NCBI RefSeq assembly: GCF_010499255.1
Contig: NZ_JAAGRN010000008.1
Location: 62,001 to 126,000 of the forward strand
DNA length: 64,000 bases
Origin: Sheuella amnicola
GTDB lineage: Bacteria > Pseudomonadota > Gammaproteobacteria > Burkholderiales > Burkholderiaceae_B
Direction: 5' to 3'
Part shown: positions 1 through 9,973 of the stretch, piece after piece
Position numbering within the stretch: position 1 is the first letter of the stretch
Layout of the letters: the number at the start of each line of letters is the position of its first letter
Position numbers and translations under genes: made by a program
Notes under the pieces: model-generated
The model's input: only the letters and a program-made list of their open reading frames with translations
Told to the model about the DNA's origin: nothing
Databases searched by the model: none

Positions 1-993
1 CGCGCGATTGAGTCGCTCGATCCATTGATCCAGCTGGTGGATATCGGTCACCATTTGGTAGTCGACACTTTGCGGAGCCACGGGTCTGGACTGAACTGGC
101 GCAACGCGGTGATCCCCTTGCGGCACCCGATCTGGCTCGCCCGTCAATTCGCGCAGCCAGGTCCTGAAACCATATCGTTCGTATAAAGCTATCAAATCGG
201 ACTGATCGGGTGCCTTTGGCTTGAGCATTTCAATGTCAGGCACAATCGATGAGAGGTCGCAGTCCGTTTTGACTGTCAAAAGTTCGCGAGTCAAAGCGAA
301 ACGGGGCATAGCCTCGCGCAAGTTATCGCCCGCCACACCTTTGATATCCACTGCATGCCGAGTCAATTCATCGATTGAACCATATTCGTTTAGCCACTTC
401 ACAGCTGTTTTCGGGCCGACTTTATGGACCCCCGGTACATTGTCGACAGCATCTCCAACCAGCATCAGATAATCAACGATGCGATCGGGCGTCACGCCAA
501 ACTTGCGGACCACTCCCTCAGGGTCCAGCTTTTCGTTGGACATGGTGTTGACTAGCGTGACGTGAGAAGTCACTAGTTGGGCCAGATCCTTGTCTCCTGT
601 TGATACGACCGTGTGAACATCATGGTCGGTTGCCCAATGCGCAAGCGTACCGATCACATCATCAGCCTCAACACCTTCAACGCCGATAACGGTCCAGCCT
701 AAAGCTCTAACCGCATGATGAATCGGTTCGATCTGCAATGCCAGATCCTCGGGCATGGGAGGACGGTGAGACTTATACTCGGGATAAATCTCTTCACGAA
801 AGGTTTTACCACGCACATCGAACACGCAAGCCGCATAATCGGCTTGAAAGTCCTGTACCATTTTACGCATCATATTGACGACGCCGTAGATCGCCCCGGT
901 GGGTTCCCCTCGGGCATTGCGCAAGTCGGGCATCGCATGAAATGCGCGATACAGATAACTTGATCCATCTACAAGCAATAAGGTTTTTTTCAT
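1..993 (-). CDS. polA: DNA polymerase I, N-terminal part (cut by window edge)
   Basis: This is the 5' part of DNA polymerase I, the repair and Okazaki-fragment-processing polymerase. I translated the reverse strand from the ATG at 993 and the frame stays open for 331 codons to base 1. The first residues, MKKTLLLVDGSSYLYRAFHA, are typical of the 5'-3' exonuclease domain. An acidic motif (GVEADDVIGT) and a helix-hairpin-helix-like GDAVDNVPGV...GPKTA stretch follow. The last residues visible (YQMVTDIHQLDQWIE) look like the start of the 3'-5' exonuclease-like domain, so that domain and the polymerase domain lie outside the window. The start codon overlaps the divergent start of the LOG-family gene, and no Shine-Dalgarno-like sequence is visible upstream of it. 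Confidence 0.95.
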   Translation of the reverse strand, partial: MKKTLLLVDGSSYLYRAFHAMPDLRNARGEPTGAIYGVVNMMRKMVQDFQADYAACVFDVRGKTFREEIYPEYKSHRPPMPEDLALQIEPIHHAVRALGWTVIGVEGVEADDVIGTLAHWATDHDVHTVVSTGDKDLAQLVTSHVTLVNTMSNEKLDPEGVVRKFGVTPDRIVDYLMLVGDAVDNVPGVHKVGPKTAVKWLNEYGSIDELTRHAVDIKGVAGDNLREAMPRFALTRELLTVKTDCDLSSIVPDIEMLKPKAPDQSDLIALYERYGFRTWLRELTGEPDRVPQGDHRVAPVQSRPVAPQSVDYQMVTDIHQLDQWIERLNRA

Positions 994-1672
994 GAGTGGC
1001 AACAAAGAAATATCAACGCCGACTATTCAGCGAACAAACGAAATTATGTCAGAGATGCTTCATGCCGCTGACACATTGAAAAAAATTGGAATCGCTGTCA
1101 GTGTATTTGGTAGCGCACGCATCACTTCCGAATCGCCTTATTATGCTTTGGGTGAAGCCCTGGGCAAAGGTTTAGCCCAGGCGGGATTCGTCGTGATTGC
1201 CGGAGGTGGCCCGGGTTTGATGGAGGCTGCCAATAAAGGCGCCTTCGAGTCGGGGGGAACCAGCGTCGGGCTGCACATTAAGCTTAAAAGAGAAGCAAAA
1301 TCAAATAGTTACCTTTCTATCGACTTGCCTTTCCAGCATTTTTTATCGCGCAAAGCCACCTTTTTCATGCACAGCACGGCCTACGTCGTTTTGCCGGGTG
1401 GCTTTGGAACATTAGACGAACTTTTTGAAGCTTTGACCCTGATCCAGACCGGCAAAGTCCCACCCGGACCAGTCATACTGGTGGGCAAATCTTTCTGGGG
1501 GGGGATGTTCGACTGGATTCGCGAGCAATTGCTCGGACTTGAATTGATCAACCCGATCGATCCCGATTTGTTTTTTATCGAGGACGATCCGGTAAAAATC
1601 GTTGACCATTTAAAGGAATTCTATCGGACGCATCCCGACTTGGCTAAGCAAGTCGGGAATAAGCCGATTTGA
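992..1672 (+). CDS. LOG-family protein (TIGR00730 type, nucleotide 5'-monophosphate phosphoribohydrolase-like)
   Basis: This 226-residue protein belongs to the LOG / 'lysine decarboxylase-like' Rossmann family, whose studied members cleave nucleoside (often cytokinin) 5'-monophosphates to base and ribose 5-phosphate. The family marks are GGGPGLMEA at about residues 71-79 and PGGFGTLDE at about 135-143, which form the phosphate and ribose site. SVFGSAR near residue 37 is the first beta strand. The ATG at 992 has an AAGG eight bases upstream. An internal ATG at 1046 (MSEMLHAAD) would remove the overlap with polA and is a possible alternative start. The substrate in this organism is not evident. 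The product could equally be a house-cleaning nucleotide hydrolase. Confidence 0.88.
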   Translation: MSGNKEISTPTIQRTNEIMSEMLHAADTLKKIGIAVSVFGSARITSESPYYALGEALGKGLAQAGFVVIAGGGPGLMEAANKGAFESGGTSVGLHIKLKREAKSNSYLSIDLPFQHFLSRKATFFMHSTAYVVLPGGFGTLDELFEALTLIQTGKVPPGPVILVGKSFWGGMFDWIREQLLGLELINPIDPDLFFIEDDPVKIVDHLKEFYRTHPDLAKQVGNKPI

Positions 1673-1683
1673 TCCTGACCGGT

Positions 1684-1702
1684 ACCGGAGATGATCTCCG
1701 GT
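1684..1702. terminator. Hairpin between convergent LOG gene and typA
   Basis: A perfect 8-bp inverted repeat (ACCGGAGA / TCTCCGGT, 3-base loop) sits in the 36-bp gap between the two convergent stop codons. There is no T-run on either side, so intrinsic termination is uncertain. It may act as an mRNA 3'-end stabiliser. Confidence 0.4.
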
Positions 1703-1708
1703 GAACGA

Positions 1709-3517
1709 TTAACGATTGCGACGGCGCTCGTGCTCTTTCAGGAAGCGCTTGCGCAGGCGGATACTCTTAGGCGTGACTTCGACTAATTCGTCATCGCTGA
1801 TGAACTCAACCGCATATTCGAGGTTCAGGGCAATTGGCGGAACCAAACGAACGGCTTCATCGGTACCCGATGCGCGAACGTTAGTCAGTTGCTTGCCCTT
1901 GATCGGATTGACGACCAGATCGTTATCGCGACTGTGTATACCGATGATCATGCCTTCGTAGACCGGATCGTTGTGCGATACAAACATACGACCGCGATCC
2001 TGAAGCTTCCAAAGCGCATACGCAACAGCGTGACCATCATCCTGACTAATCAGCACACCGTTGCGACGCTCGCCCAGCATGCCTTCCTTGACGGGACCAT
2101 AAGAGTCGAACGTGTGGCTCATCAAGCCGTTACCACGGGTCATCGTCATGAATTCGCCCTGGAAACCGATCAAACCACGCGCGGGGACACGGTATTCGAG
2201 ACGAGTGCGGCCACGGCCATCGCTCACCATATCGAGCAGCTCGGCCTTGCGAATACCCAGCTCTTCCATGACGGCACCCTGAGTGTTGTCTTCAAGATCG
2301 ATACTCAGATTTTCGTAGGGTTCCATCATGACGCCATCTTCTTCATGGAACACCACGCGCGGACGCGATACGGCCAGCTCGTAGCCCTCGCGACGCATGG
2401 TTTCGACCAGAATAGTCAGATGCAATTCACCGCGACCAGCGACTTCAAACACAGTATCGTCATCCGTATCGCGCACGCGCAAGGCCATGTTCGACTTCAA
2501 TTCGCGATCCAGTCGCTCGCGCAATTGACGGCTAGTGACGAATTTACCTTCACGACCGGCTAGCGGACTGGTGTTGACCATAAAGTTCATCGTCAGGGTT
2601 GGCTCATCGATCTTAAGCAAGGGCAACCCTTCCACCTGATCCGGAGCACAAATCGTCGTACCGATCGCGATATCTTCGATGCCGTTGATCAGCACAATAT
2701 CGCCCGCAATCGCATCTTCCACGACTTCGCGCTCCAATCCCTTGAACTTCAAAACCTGATTGATCTTGCCGCTGTAAGGGGTCCCATCCGGCCCATCGAC
2801 ACACATCACGTTCATGCCGGTTTTAACTCGGCCACGCTTGATGCGTCCGATACCGATCTTGCCGACGTAGGTGCTGTAATCGATGGAGGTAATTTGCAGT
2901 TGTAAAGGTGCGTTCGGATCATCTTCACGCATAGGCACGTGCTTTAGGATCGCGTCAAACAAGGGGCGCATATCGCCTTCGCGGACGTCTTCGGTCAACC
3001 CGGCGTAGCCATTCAGACCCGAGGCGAAAACAACCGGAAAATCGAGCTGCTCTTCGGTCGCGCCGAGCTTGTCGAACAACTCAAATGTCGCGTTGATCAC
3101 GAAATCGCAGCGAGCACCGGGACGATCGACCTTGTTGATCACAACGATGGGCTTCAGACCGAGGGCCAACGCCTTTTTGGTAACAAAGCGCGTTTGCGGC
3201 ATGGGGCCTTCGACGGCATCGACTAGCAACAACACGCCATCGACCATCGAAAGGACGCGTTCGACCTCGCCACCGAAATCGGCGTGTCCGGGCGTATCGA
3301 CGATATTGATATGGGTGCCATCATATTCGACCGCGCAATTCTTAGAAAGAATGGTAATACCGCGTTCTTTTTCAAGATCGTTCGAGTCCATGACGCGTTC
3401 GGCCACTTTTTCGTTTGAACGGAATGTACCAGACTGGCGAAGGAGTTGATCCACCAGAGTGGTTTTGCCGTGGTCAACGTGGGCGATAATGGCAACGTTA
3501 CGCAAAGCGCGTGACAT
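1709..3517 (-). CDS. typA: Ribosome-associated GTPase TypA/BipA
   Basis: TypA/BipA is a translational GTPase that binds the 70S ribosome and helps large-subunit assembly and stress growth. The 602-residue length is the family norm. The N-terminal GTPase domain has [10 protein letters not shown] at residues 12-21, DTPGH at 74-78 and NKVDR as the G4 motif. An EF-G-like domain II and domains III/V follow, and the end is the TypA-specific C-terminal domain closing with [14 protein letters not shown]. It lies 10 bp downstream of truB and is probably the last gene of the rimP-nusA-infB-rbfA-truB transcript, though it may also have its own promoter. Nothing is unusual in the sequence. Confidence 0.98.
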   Translation of the reverse strand: MSRALRNVAIIAHVDHGKTTLVDQLLRQSGTFRSNEKVAERVMDSNDLEKERGITILSKNCAVEYDGTHINIVDTPGHADFGGEVERVLSMVDGVLLLVDAVEGPMPQTRFVTKKALALGLKPIVVINKVDRPGARCDFVINATFELFDKLGATEEQLDFPVVFASGLNGYAGLTEDVREGDMRPLFDAILKHVPMREDDPNAPLQLQITSIDYSTYVGKIGIGRIKRGRVKTGMNVMCVDGPDGTPYSGKINQVLKFKGLEREVVEDAIAGDIVLINGIEDIAIGTTICAPDQVEGLPLLKIDEPTLTMNFMVNTSPLAGREGKFVTSRQLRERLDRELKSNMALRVRDTDDDTVFEVAGRGELHLTILVETMRREGYELAVSRPRVVFHEEDGVMMEPYENLSIDLEDNTQGAVMEELGIRKAELLDMVSDGRGRTRLEYRVPARGLIGFQGEFMTMTRGNGLMSHTFDSYGPVKEGMLGERRNGVLISQDDGHAVAYALWKLQDRGRMFVSHNDPVYEGMIIGIHSRDNDLVVNPIKGKQLTNVRASGTDEAVRLVPPIALNLEYAVEFISDDELVEVTPKSIRLRKRFLKEHERRRNR

Positions 3518-3527
3518 ACAGAGTCCT

Positions 3528-4340
3528 TTAAATAGTCGACGCAGACGAGGCGTCTGCTGATAGTGCGTTTACGGGTGCGGACGAGTCGACCGCTTTTACT
3601 TGTACTTTGGGCGCCGGCATCAAGCCCGAGGGCAAGGTGTCGATTCCGATCAGAACTGATTCCGGAGCATCCATAGTCTGCAATGCTTCGAGTTCGATCG
3701 CATCCTCGAGTTTGAATGGCCCAACCATCGTTCGGCGCAAAGCCGATAGATGGGCAAAACAACCAAGCATGCGTCCGATATCCTGCGCAAGCGTCCGAAT
3801 ATACGTACCCTTGGTGCAGTGAACATGAATTTCCGCCTGCATTGGCGTGAAAGATAACAATTCAATGTTACGAATCGTGATTTCTCGTGGTTCACGTTCT
3901 AAAACGATTCCCTGTCTGGCATATTCATACAGGGGCTTACCGTCACGCTTCAATGCCGACACCATGGGAGGAATCTGCATTTGCGTGCCTAAAAAACTAT
4001 CCAATACTTCCTGCAGGCGATTGCGGGATACGCCTTCAAATCCAGCTGCCGCCTGATTCACCACGATTCCGGTCAAATCACCTGAATCGGTTTCCTGTCC
4101 GAATGCGATCGTGGCACGATAAGCCTTGTCGGCATTCAACATCGACCCCGATATTTTGGTCGCACGTCCCAAACAGCACACCAGCAAACCGGTCGCAAAA
4201 GGATCGAGCGTTCCGGTGTGTCCAGCTTTTTGGGCATCCAGCGCCCTTTTGGCGCGCTGTAAAGCGTGATTACTCGATAAACCTACTGGTTTATCAAGCA
4301 ACAACACACCATCGAGCACGCGCCCGCGTCGCTTAGCCAT
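3528..4340 (-). CDS. truB: tRNA pseudouridine(55) synthase TruB
   Basis: TruB makes pseudouridine 55 in the T-loop of tRNAs. The catalytic aspartate is D46 in the motif GHTGTLDPFATGLL. The protein begins MAKRRGRVLDGVLLLDKP, which matches the usual family N-terminus (R-G-R then GVLLLDKP). I therefore chose the ATG at 4340 rather than the longer reading that starts at 4403 and would overlap rbfA. The product is 270 residues. The tail after about residue 240 is Ala/Ser/Val-rich and probably disordered. The gene is 31 bp downstream of rbfA and 10 bp upstream of typA, consistent with one operon. Confidence 0.95.
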   Translation of the reverse strand: MAKRRGRVLDGVLLLDKPVGLSSNHALQRAKRALDAQKAGHTGTLDPFATGLLVCCLGRATKISGSMLNADKAYRATIAFGQETDSGDLTGIVVNQAAAGFEGVSRNRLQEVLDSFLGTQMQIPPMVSALKRDGKPLYEYARQGIVLEREPREITIRNIELLSFTPMQAEIHVHCTKGTYIRTLAQDIGRMLGCFAHLSALRRTMVGPFKLEDAIELEALQTMDAPESVLIGIDTLPSGLMPAPKVQVKAVDSSAPVNALSADASSASTI

Positions 4341-4371
4341 CGTCAAATATCCAAGAAAAAGACGATAGCCC

Positions 4372-4773
4372 TCAGGGCTTGTCCAAAGGCTCGTCTGGGA
4401 CACCCGTATACTGACCGGGCAAATTGGCCTGATCGATCAGGGCAGACATCTGAATGCCGCGCTTAAGCTGCGGGTCATGATAGAAATGAAGCGTCGGCAC
4501 AGTGTGGATGTGCAACAACTTGAACAATAGAGAATGAAACCATCCCGCTTTTTCGTTCAATAACCGAGTGGCCTGTTCAGGCTCTGCGCCCAGCACCGTG
4601 AAGTAAACCTTGGCATGAGCGTAGTCGGCGCTAAGCTCAATGCCCGACAGCGTAATCAACCCGGCGCGACTCATATCGATTTCGCGCTGGATGATGATCG
4701 CCAGATCCTTCAGGATCTGGTCGGCCAATCTGAGATTACGGCCGGGGGCGGTTTTCTGTTTATGGCGACTCAT
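4372..4773 (-). CDS. rbfA: 30S ribosome-binding factor RbfA
   Basis: RbfA is a small KH-fold protein that binds late 30S precursors and helps 16S rRNA 5'-end maturation and cold adaptation. The product is 133 residues, a normal length. The N-terminal basic segment leads into [18 protein letters not shown], the first helix of the family, and AKVYFTVLG gives the central strand. It lies 8 bp after infB, in the order infB-rbfA-truB seen across proteobacteria. The C-terminal 20 residues ([17 protein letters not shown]) are polar and look flexible. Confidence 0.95.
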   Translation of the reverse strand: MSRHKQKTAPGRNLRLADQILKDLAIIIQREIDMSRAGLITLSGIELSADYAHAKVYFTVLGAEPEQATRLLNEKAGWFHSLLFKLLHIHTVPTLHFYHDPQLKRGIQMSALIDQANLPGQYTGVPDEPLDKP

Positions 4774-4781
4774 GGATAAAT

Positions 4782-7772
4782 TTAAAGCGAGCGGGCCACT
4801 TCCTTGATTTCGAAAATTTCGAGCTGATCGCCAACTTGCAGATCGTTGTTGTTGCGCAAAGTGATACCGCAGTCAAAACCGGACTTGACCTCTTTGACAT
4901 CGTCCTTGAAACGACGCAACGAGTCGAGCCAGCCAGTCCATTGGACAACGTTGCCGCGCAACAAACGAACTTGCGAGTCGCGACGAACCAGACCCTCGGT
5001 GACCATACAACCGGCAACGGTACCGATACGGGAGATCGTGTAAACCTCGCGCACCTCGACCATGCCGATGACTTCCTCGCGTTTTTCAGGCGCCAACATG
5101 CCAGACATGGCCAACTTGACCTCGTCGACCGCGTCATAAATGATGTTGTAGTAGCGAATGTCGATACCGTTGGATTCAGCAAGTTTCTTCGAACTCGCAT
5201 CGGCTCGAACGTTAAATCCGATAATCACTGCACCCGATGCAATCGCCAGGTTGACGTCGCTTTCGGAGATACCACCCACCGCTGCGTGCACAACTTGAAC
5301 CCGAACTTCATCGGTGGACAATTTGAGCAGGGAATTGACCAAAGCTTCCTGAGAGCCTTGAACATCCGTTTTCACGATCAGCGACAAAGTTTGCGAACCT
5401 TCAACCGCGGTATCGAACATAGACTCGAGCTTGGCGGCCTGTTGTTTAGCCAACTTCACGTCACGGAACTTACCTTGGCGGAACAAGGCGATCTCACGAG
5501 CGCGTCGCTCGTCAGCCAATACCATCAATTCATCACCAGCCGAAGGCACCTCGGTCAGACCCTGTATTTCAACGGGGATGGAAGGGCCAGCGGTCTGAAT
5601 CGGCTTGCCGTTCTCATCCAGCATGGCGCGCACACGGCCATAGCTCGCACCGGCCAGCACCACATCACCACGGTTTAGCGTACCACCCTGCACAAGAATG
5701 GTTGCAACGGGGCCACGACCCTTATCAAGACGCGCTTCGATCACCAGCCCCTTGGCAGGTGCATCAATCGGAGCGGTTAGTTCGAGCACTTCAGCCTGCA
5801 AAAGAACGTTTTCAAGCAGATCATCGATCCCCTGACCGGTCTTGGCCGATACCGGTACAAACGGCACATCGCCGCCGTACTCTTCAGGAACGACTTCTTC
5901 AACTACGAGTTCCTGCTTGACGCGATCGGGATTGGCATCAGGCTTATCGATTTTATTGATCGCGACAACCAAGGGCACACCAGCTGCTTTCGCATGGTGA
6001 ATCGCCTCTTTCGTCTGGGGCATGACTCCGTCATCCGCAGCAACAACAAGAATCACAATGTCGGTTGCCTTGGCTCCGCGGGCACGCATGGCCGTGAATG
6101 CCTCGTGGCCGGGAGTGTCGAGGAAAGTCACCATGCCACGTTCGGTTTCAACATGATATGCACCGATGTGCTGGGTAATACCACCAGCTTCGCCGGATGC
6201 GACTTTTGCACGACGAATGTAGTCAAGCAGCGAGGTCTTGCCGTGATCGACGTGTCCCATTACGGTCACGACCGGCGCACGCGGCAACAGTTGGATATCC
6301 TCATGAGCTGCTTCCTCATCAAGGAAGGCCTCCGGATCATCCAGCTTGGCTGCAATTGCTTTATGGCCGAGTTCCTCGACCACGATCATTGCGGTTTCCT
6401 GATCAAGCACCTGGTTAATGGTCACCATTTGACCCAGTTTCATAAGATGCTTGATCACTTCCCCGGCCTTAACCGACATTTTGTGCGCCAAATCGGCGAC
6501 GCTAATGGTTTCGGGAACGTGAATTTCTCGGGCAATAAATTCAACCACAGCCGGTTCGCGACGATCGGGGGTCTGAGCGGCAGCTGCGCCACGCGCACCT
6601 TTTTTACCACCCGCCTTACCCTTGCCGCCGGCGCGCCAGCCTTCTCGACCTGCGTTCGCTGCCAAAGCATCGCGTTTATCAGCAGGTTTTTTACGAGAAG
6701 AATCCTCGGACCATGTCGATGAAACTTCACCGGATTTAATGACCTTTTTGCCACCACTGTCCGAGGCGGCACCGTCTTTGTCTTTTTTAGACCCCTTGCC
6801 GCCGGCAGGTTTATGCAAGGTCCCTGACAGTGCTGCCGCATCAGGCTCAACGGCTTTCAACACTCTGCGCGGACGATTGAGCATATCGCGCAAAGCGGCC
6901 GCTTCGGCTTCCGAAGCCCGACGCGCCTGATCACGATCCTGATCGGATCCGCTACTTACTGTGGATGCGACAACAGGGGCGACGCGTCCACGCGCGGCTT
7001 TGAATGGTTGCTTGACGAACGGTGTGGGTGAAGGTGCGTTTTCAGCCTTGGCTTTAGTTTCTTCTTGAACGGGGGATTGTGCTTCAGCTTGATCTGCAGT
7101 AACAGCCTGAACGGGTTCGATATCAGCAGCCGGAGCTTGTACAGGCGCAGACTCAACAATCTGCGCAACATCCTGAGCGACAGGCGCCTCGACCTGAACA
7201 GTCTCGGTGGGTTGAGCCTCAGCAACAACAGGCTGCGTATCCTGGGCAGACTCTACAACAACTGCAGGCTCCTGCTCGGCGACTGCCGGCTCTTCAGCCA
7301 CAACAGTCGGCTGAGGTGCTGATGCCTCAACGGTCTGAGCTGCATCGACTACAACGTCTGAAGGGGCCGGGCTGACGGACTGGGGCGTGACGGTCTGCAC
7401 AACTTGCTGATCATCGGCCGGAGTTTCAACGGGAGCCTGAGCCTCATTGCCAACAGGCAATTCACCGATTTCGGGTGTATCACGTTTGACGAAGACACGC
7501 TTTTTACGCACTTCGACCTGAATGGTTCTGGAACGTCCTGAGCCATCTGCTTGACGAATCTCAGAGGTTTGACGGCGCGTTAGCGTAATTTTTTTACCTT
7601 CGGTCGCACCGTGCGAACGGCGCAACGACTCCAGCAACCTGGCTTTGTCGCTGTCCGTGACTTTGTCTTCCACCGACTTGAGTTCGACGCCGGCCGCGCG
7701 CAACTGTTCAAGCAGCACGTTGGCAGGCATTTTCAGCTCGATGGCGAACTGGGCGACTGTATTACTCGACAT
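4782..7772 (-). CDS. infB: Translation initiation factor IF-2
   Basis: IF-2 is the GTPase that places initiator fMet-tRNA on the ribosome. The 996-residue protein starts with the IF2_N fold ([21 protein letters not shown]). A long low-complexity Val/Ala/Glu/Pro/Gln-rich linker follows (about residues 95-250), then a basic Lys/Gly-rich region, a second IF2_N domain ([19 protein letters not shown]), and the G domain near residue 500 ([28 protein letters not shown]). Domains II, III and the fMet-binding C-domain follow and end KEVARSL. Such a long variable linker is usual for betaproteobacterial IF-2. The gene is 67 bp downstream of nusA. Confidence 0.98.
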   Translation of the reverse strand: MSSNTVAQFAIELKMPANVLLEQLRAAGVELKSVEDKVTDSDKARLLESLRRSHGATEGKKITLTRRQTSEIRQADGSGRSRTIQVEVRKKRVFVKRDTPEIGELPVGNEAQAPVETPADDQQVVQTVTPQSVSPAPSDVVVDAAQTVEASAPQPTVVAEEPAVAEQEPAVVVESAQDTQPVVAEAQPTETVQVEAPVAQDVAQIVESAPVQAPAADIEPVQAVTADQAEAQSPVQEETKAKAENAPSPTPFVKQPFKAARGRVAPVVASTVSSGSDQDRDQARRASEAEAAALRDMLNRPRRVLKAVEPDAAALSGTLHKPAGGKGSKKDKDGAASDSGGKKVIKSGEVSSTWSEDSSRKKPADKRDALAANAGREGWRAGGKGKAGGKKGARGAAAAQTPDRREPAVVEFIAREIHVPETISVADLAHKMSVKAGEVIKHLMKLGQMVTINQVLDQETAMIVVEELGHKAIAAKLDDPEAFLDEEAAHEDIQLLPRAPVVTVMGHVDHGKTSLLDYIRRAKVASGEAGGITQHIGAYHVETERGMVTFLDTPGHEAFTAMRARGAKATDIVILVVAADDGVMPQTKEAIHHAKAAGVPLVVAINKIDKPDANPDRVKQELVVEEVVPEEYGGDVPFVPVSAKTGQGIDDLLENVLLQAEVLELTAPIDAPAKGLVIEARLDKGRGPVATILVQGGTLNRGDVVLAGASYGRVRAMLDENGKPIQTAGPSIPVEIQGLTEVPSAGDELMVLADERRAREIALFRQGKFRDVKLAKQQAAKLESMFDTAVEGSQTLSLIVKTDVQGSQEALVNSLLKLSTDEVRVQVVHAAVGGISESDVNLAIASGAVIIGFNVRADASSKKLAESNGIDIRYYNIIYDAVDEVKLAMSGMLAPEKREEVIGMVEVREVYTISRIGTVAGCMVTEGLVRRDSQVRLLRGNVVQWTGWLDSLRRFKDDVKEVKSGFDCGITLRNNNDLQVGDQLEIFEIKEVARSL

Positions 7773-7839
7773 TAGGCTCTCTCTTACCTTTTTACTGCGT
7801 TACAACTTCCGGCAAATCAACAAATTCAATCCAGGCGAC

Positions 7840-9318
7840 TTACTGGTCTTCGAACCAGTGCGCACGCGCCGCCATGATGAATTCACTGGCAGCAGCTTCG
7901 TCAATACCGACCATTTCAGCGAGCTCATCCGTTGCCAGCTCAGCCAAATCATCACGCGTATGCACGTTATTTTCGGCAAGTTTGGCGACCAAATCAGCCG
8001 TCATTCCCTCAAGACTCAACAAATCCTGCGCGGTTTCGACACGCTCTTCCTGAGCGATGGCTTCAGTCAACAGCGCATTACGGGCACGCGTACGCAACTC
8101 ATTGATCGTGTCTTCGTCGAAGGCTTCGATCTCGAGTAGTTCTTGCATGGGGACGTAAGCGATTTCCTCAAGCCCCGTGAATCCTTCATCTATCAGGATG
8201 TCCGCCACTTCTTCGTCGACGTCCAGGCGGCTCATAAACATAGAACGCAATCCAGCACGCTCCTGCTCCTGACGACTCTGGCTTTCCTCGGGAGTCATGA
8301 TATTGATTTGCCAACCCGTCAGCTCTGAAGCCAGACGCACGTTTTGCCCTTTCGAACCAATTGCCTTGGGCAGATTTTCATCATCAACCACAACATCCAT
8401 CGCGTGACGATCTTCGTCCACGACGATCGATTCGACATTGGCCGGAGCCAGGGCGCCAATCACGAACTGGGCAGGGTCTTCGGACCACAAAACGATATCG
8501 ACCTGTTCGCCACCCAACTCGTTACGCACTGCGGTGACACGCGAACCACGCATCCCAACACACGTTCCGATCGGATCGATGCGCTTGTCGTACGCCACCA
8601 CGGCGATTTTGGCACGAACGCCGGGATCGCGCGCAGCACCTTTGATTTCGAGAAGACCCTGTTCGATTTCAGGCACTTCGTTTTCGAACAGTTGTTGAAT
8701 GAATTCCGGAGCGGTGCGCGAAAGAATCACCTGCTGACCGCGTGCGGTACGATCGACCTTGAGCACCCAGGCGCGAACACGGTCGCCAATGCGAAGGTTC
8801 TCTTTCGGGATCATTTCGCTGCGCGGCAGGCGTGCTTCTATCTTGCCGGTTTCAACAATCGCATCGCCCTTGTCCATGCGCTTGATGGAACCAGACACAA
8901 TTGCTTCGCCACGATCCAGGAAATCATTCAGCACCTGCTCGCGCTCGGCATCGCGAATACGCTGCAAAATGGCCTGTTTAGCCGCCTGCGCCCCGATGCG
9001 ACCAAATTCGATTGGCTCAAGCGGCTCTTCAATGTACTCGCCAGCCTCGATATCGGCAACGATCTCGCGTGCATCGGAGAGCATTTCCTGCTTATCGGGC
9101 TCTTGTAAACCGGCCTCGTCAGGGACAACCAACCAACGGCGGAAACCTTCATGATCGCCATTGGCGCGATTAACGGAGACGCGAATATCCGCATCTTCCT
9201 TGAAGCGTTTTTTCATTGCGGATGCCAACGCACCCTCAAGTGCATCGAACACCACATCACGCGTGACGTTTTTTTCACGCGCCAAAGCGTCTACCAGAAG
9301 AAGAATTTCGCGACTCAT
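7840..9318 (-). CDS. nusA: Transcription termination/antitermination factor NusA
   Basis: NusA binds RNA polymerase and nascent RNA to set pausing, termination and antitermination. At 492 residues it has the long form: an N-terminal RNAP-binding domain ([16 protein letters not shown]), an S1 domain near residue 135, two KH domains with the GMRGSRV and GSKGQNV loops, and two C-terminal helix-hairpin-helix (AR) repeats ([27 protein letters not shown]). The start codon overlaps the rimP stop as ATGA, so the two are translationally coupled. In Escherichia coli NusA represses its own operon. A hairpin in the leader ahead of rimP could serve similar control here, but that is inference. Confidence 0.98.
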   Translation of the reverse strand: MSREILLLVDALAREKNVTRDVVFDALEGALASAMKKRFKEDADIRVSVNRANGDHEGFRRWLVVPDEAGLQEPDKQEMLSDAREIVADIEAGEYIEEPLEPIEFGRIGAQAAKQAILQRIRDAEREQVLNDFLDRGEAIVSGSIKRMDKGDAIVETGKIEARLPRSEMIPKENLRIGDRVRAWVLKVDRTARGQQVILSRTAPEFIQQLFENEVPEIEQGLLEIKGAARDPGVRAKIAVVAYDKRIDPIGTCVGMRGSRVTAVRNELGGEQVDIVLWSEDPAQFVIGALAPANVESIVVDEDRHAMDVVVDDENLPKAIGSKGQNVRLASELTGWQINIMTPEESQSRQEQERAGLRSMFMSRLDVDEEVADILIDEGFTGLEEIAYVPMQELLEIEAFDEDTINELRTRARNALLTEAIAQEERVETAQDLLSLEGMTADLVAKLAENNVHTRDDLAELATDELAEMVGIDEAAASEFIMAARAHWFEDQ

Positions 9319-9812
9319 CGCTTTTTGCCCTTGAAATCCAGAACGGGATCCAGCTTGGCGCGATCAACGTCCGCAAACGTGAAAGTCACCACCTGGGTTT
9401 CGCCCTTTTTTGCCTCAAACTCGACACCGAAGCATGGCGCTGCAGCATCAGAACCTGTGGTGCCGGCTTGCGGTGATACGCTGACCAGTACACCAGAAAA
9501 CACCTTGCGATTTTCGACCGCATTGCGCAACTTGACCTCTACGTGTTCACCAACGAAGCGTTGAAAATCAGCTTCGGACTTCAGAGGACGATCCACACCC
9601 GGCGAACCAACCTCGAGTCGACGATAGTCGATGTTCTCAACCTCGAACACACGGGAGAGATGGCGCGACACTTGCTCGCAATCCTCAATCCGGACGCCCT
9701 CAGGTCGATCGATCGTGACACGCAATAGGCCGAGCGCACCCCATTCGACGTCGACAAGTTCAACGTCCATCGATGCAAGTGCTTGTTGCGCAAGAGTAAA
9801 AAGATCGGCCAT
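9315..9812 (-). CDS. rimP: Ribosome maturation factor RimP
   Basis: RimP assists early 30S subunit assembly. I chose the ATG at 9812 ([20 protein letters not shown]). A longer reading to 9872 would start inside the leader hairpin and has no family counterpart. The 165-residue product shows the N-terminal alpha/beta domain with ELVDVEWG and [12 protein letters not shown], then the SPGVDRPLK motif, then an SH3-like C-terminal domain ending [13 protein letters not shown]. It is the first gene of the operon with nusA and infB. Confidence 0.95.
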   Translation of the reverse strand: MADLFTLAQQALASMDVELVDVEWGALGLLRVTIDRPEGVRIEDCEQVSRHLSRVFEVENIDYRRLEVGSPGVDRPLKSEADFQRFVGEHVEVKLRNAVENRKVFSGVLVSVSPQAGTTGSDAAAPCFGVEFEAKKGETQVVTFTFADVDRAKLDPVLDFKGKKR

Positions 9813-9820
9813 ACAAATTC

Positions 9821-9853
9821 GAAAAATAAAAATGGGCTGAAAGCCAGCCCATT
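9821..9853 (-). terminator. Intrinsic-terminator-like hairpin in the rimP leader
   Basis: On the minus strand a 9-bp perfect stem (AATGGGCTG / CAGCCCATT, 5-base loop) is followed directly by TTTATTTTT, an intrinsic terminator signature. It lies downstream of a likely rimP promoter and 9 bases before the rimP start codon. It could therefore attenuate the rimP-nusA-infB operon, or simply end readthrough from scpB-rluB. Confidence 0.7.
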
Positions 9854-9890
9854 CATACAACAGACAGACCAACTATCCGTCAAGCCGTAA

Positions 9891-9899
9891 ATTCTAGCA
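9891..9899 (-). promoter_or_regulatory. Extended -10 promoter element before rimP
   Basis: The minus strand reads TGCTAGAAT here, a TGn extended -10 with a good TAGAAT hexamer. No convincing -35 hexamer is visible. The expected transcript start near 9884 would give a leader of about 70 nt that contains the hairpin at 9831-9853. Confidence 0.45.
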
Positions 9900-9973
9900 C
9901 AATTTGACAAAAATATCTTGTGTTGCCAATCATTTACGACATATTTTGGATCGGCAACCCAACTTTTTATCAG

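Noticed and set aside
4836-5678. Long plus-strand ORF of 280 codons opposite infB
   Set aside because: It lies wholly on the reverse strand of the conserved IF-2 gene. The translation has no recognisable domain and is His/Asn/Gln-rich, as expected from antisense reading of a high-GC gene.
8344-9108. Plus-strand ORF of 254 codons opposite nusA
   Set aside because: Antisense shadow of nusA. No start signal or family pattern is visible.
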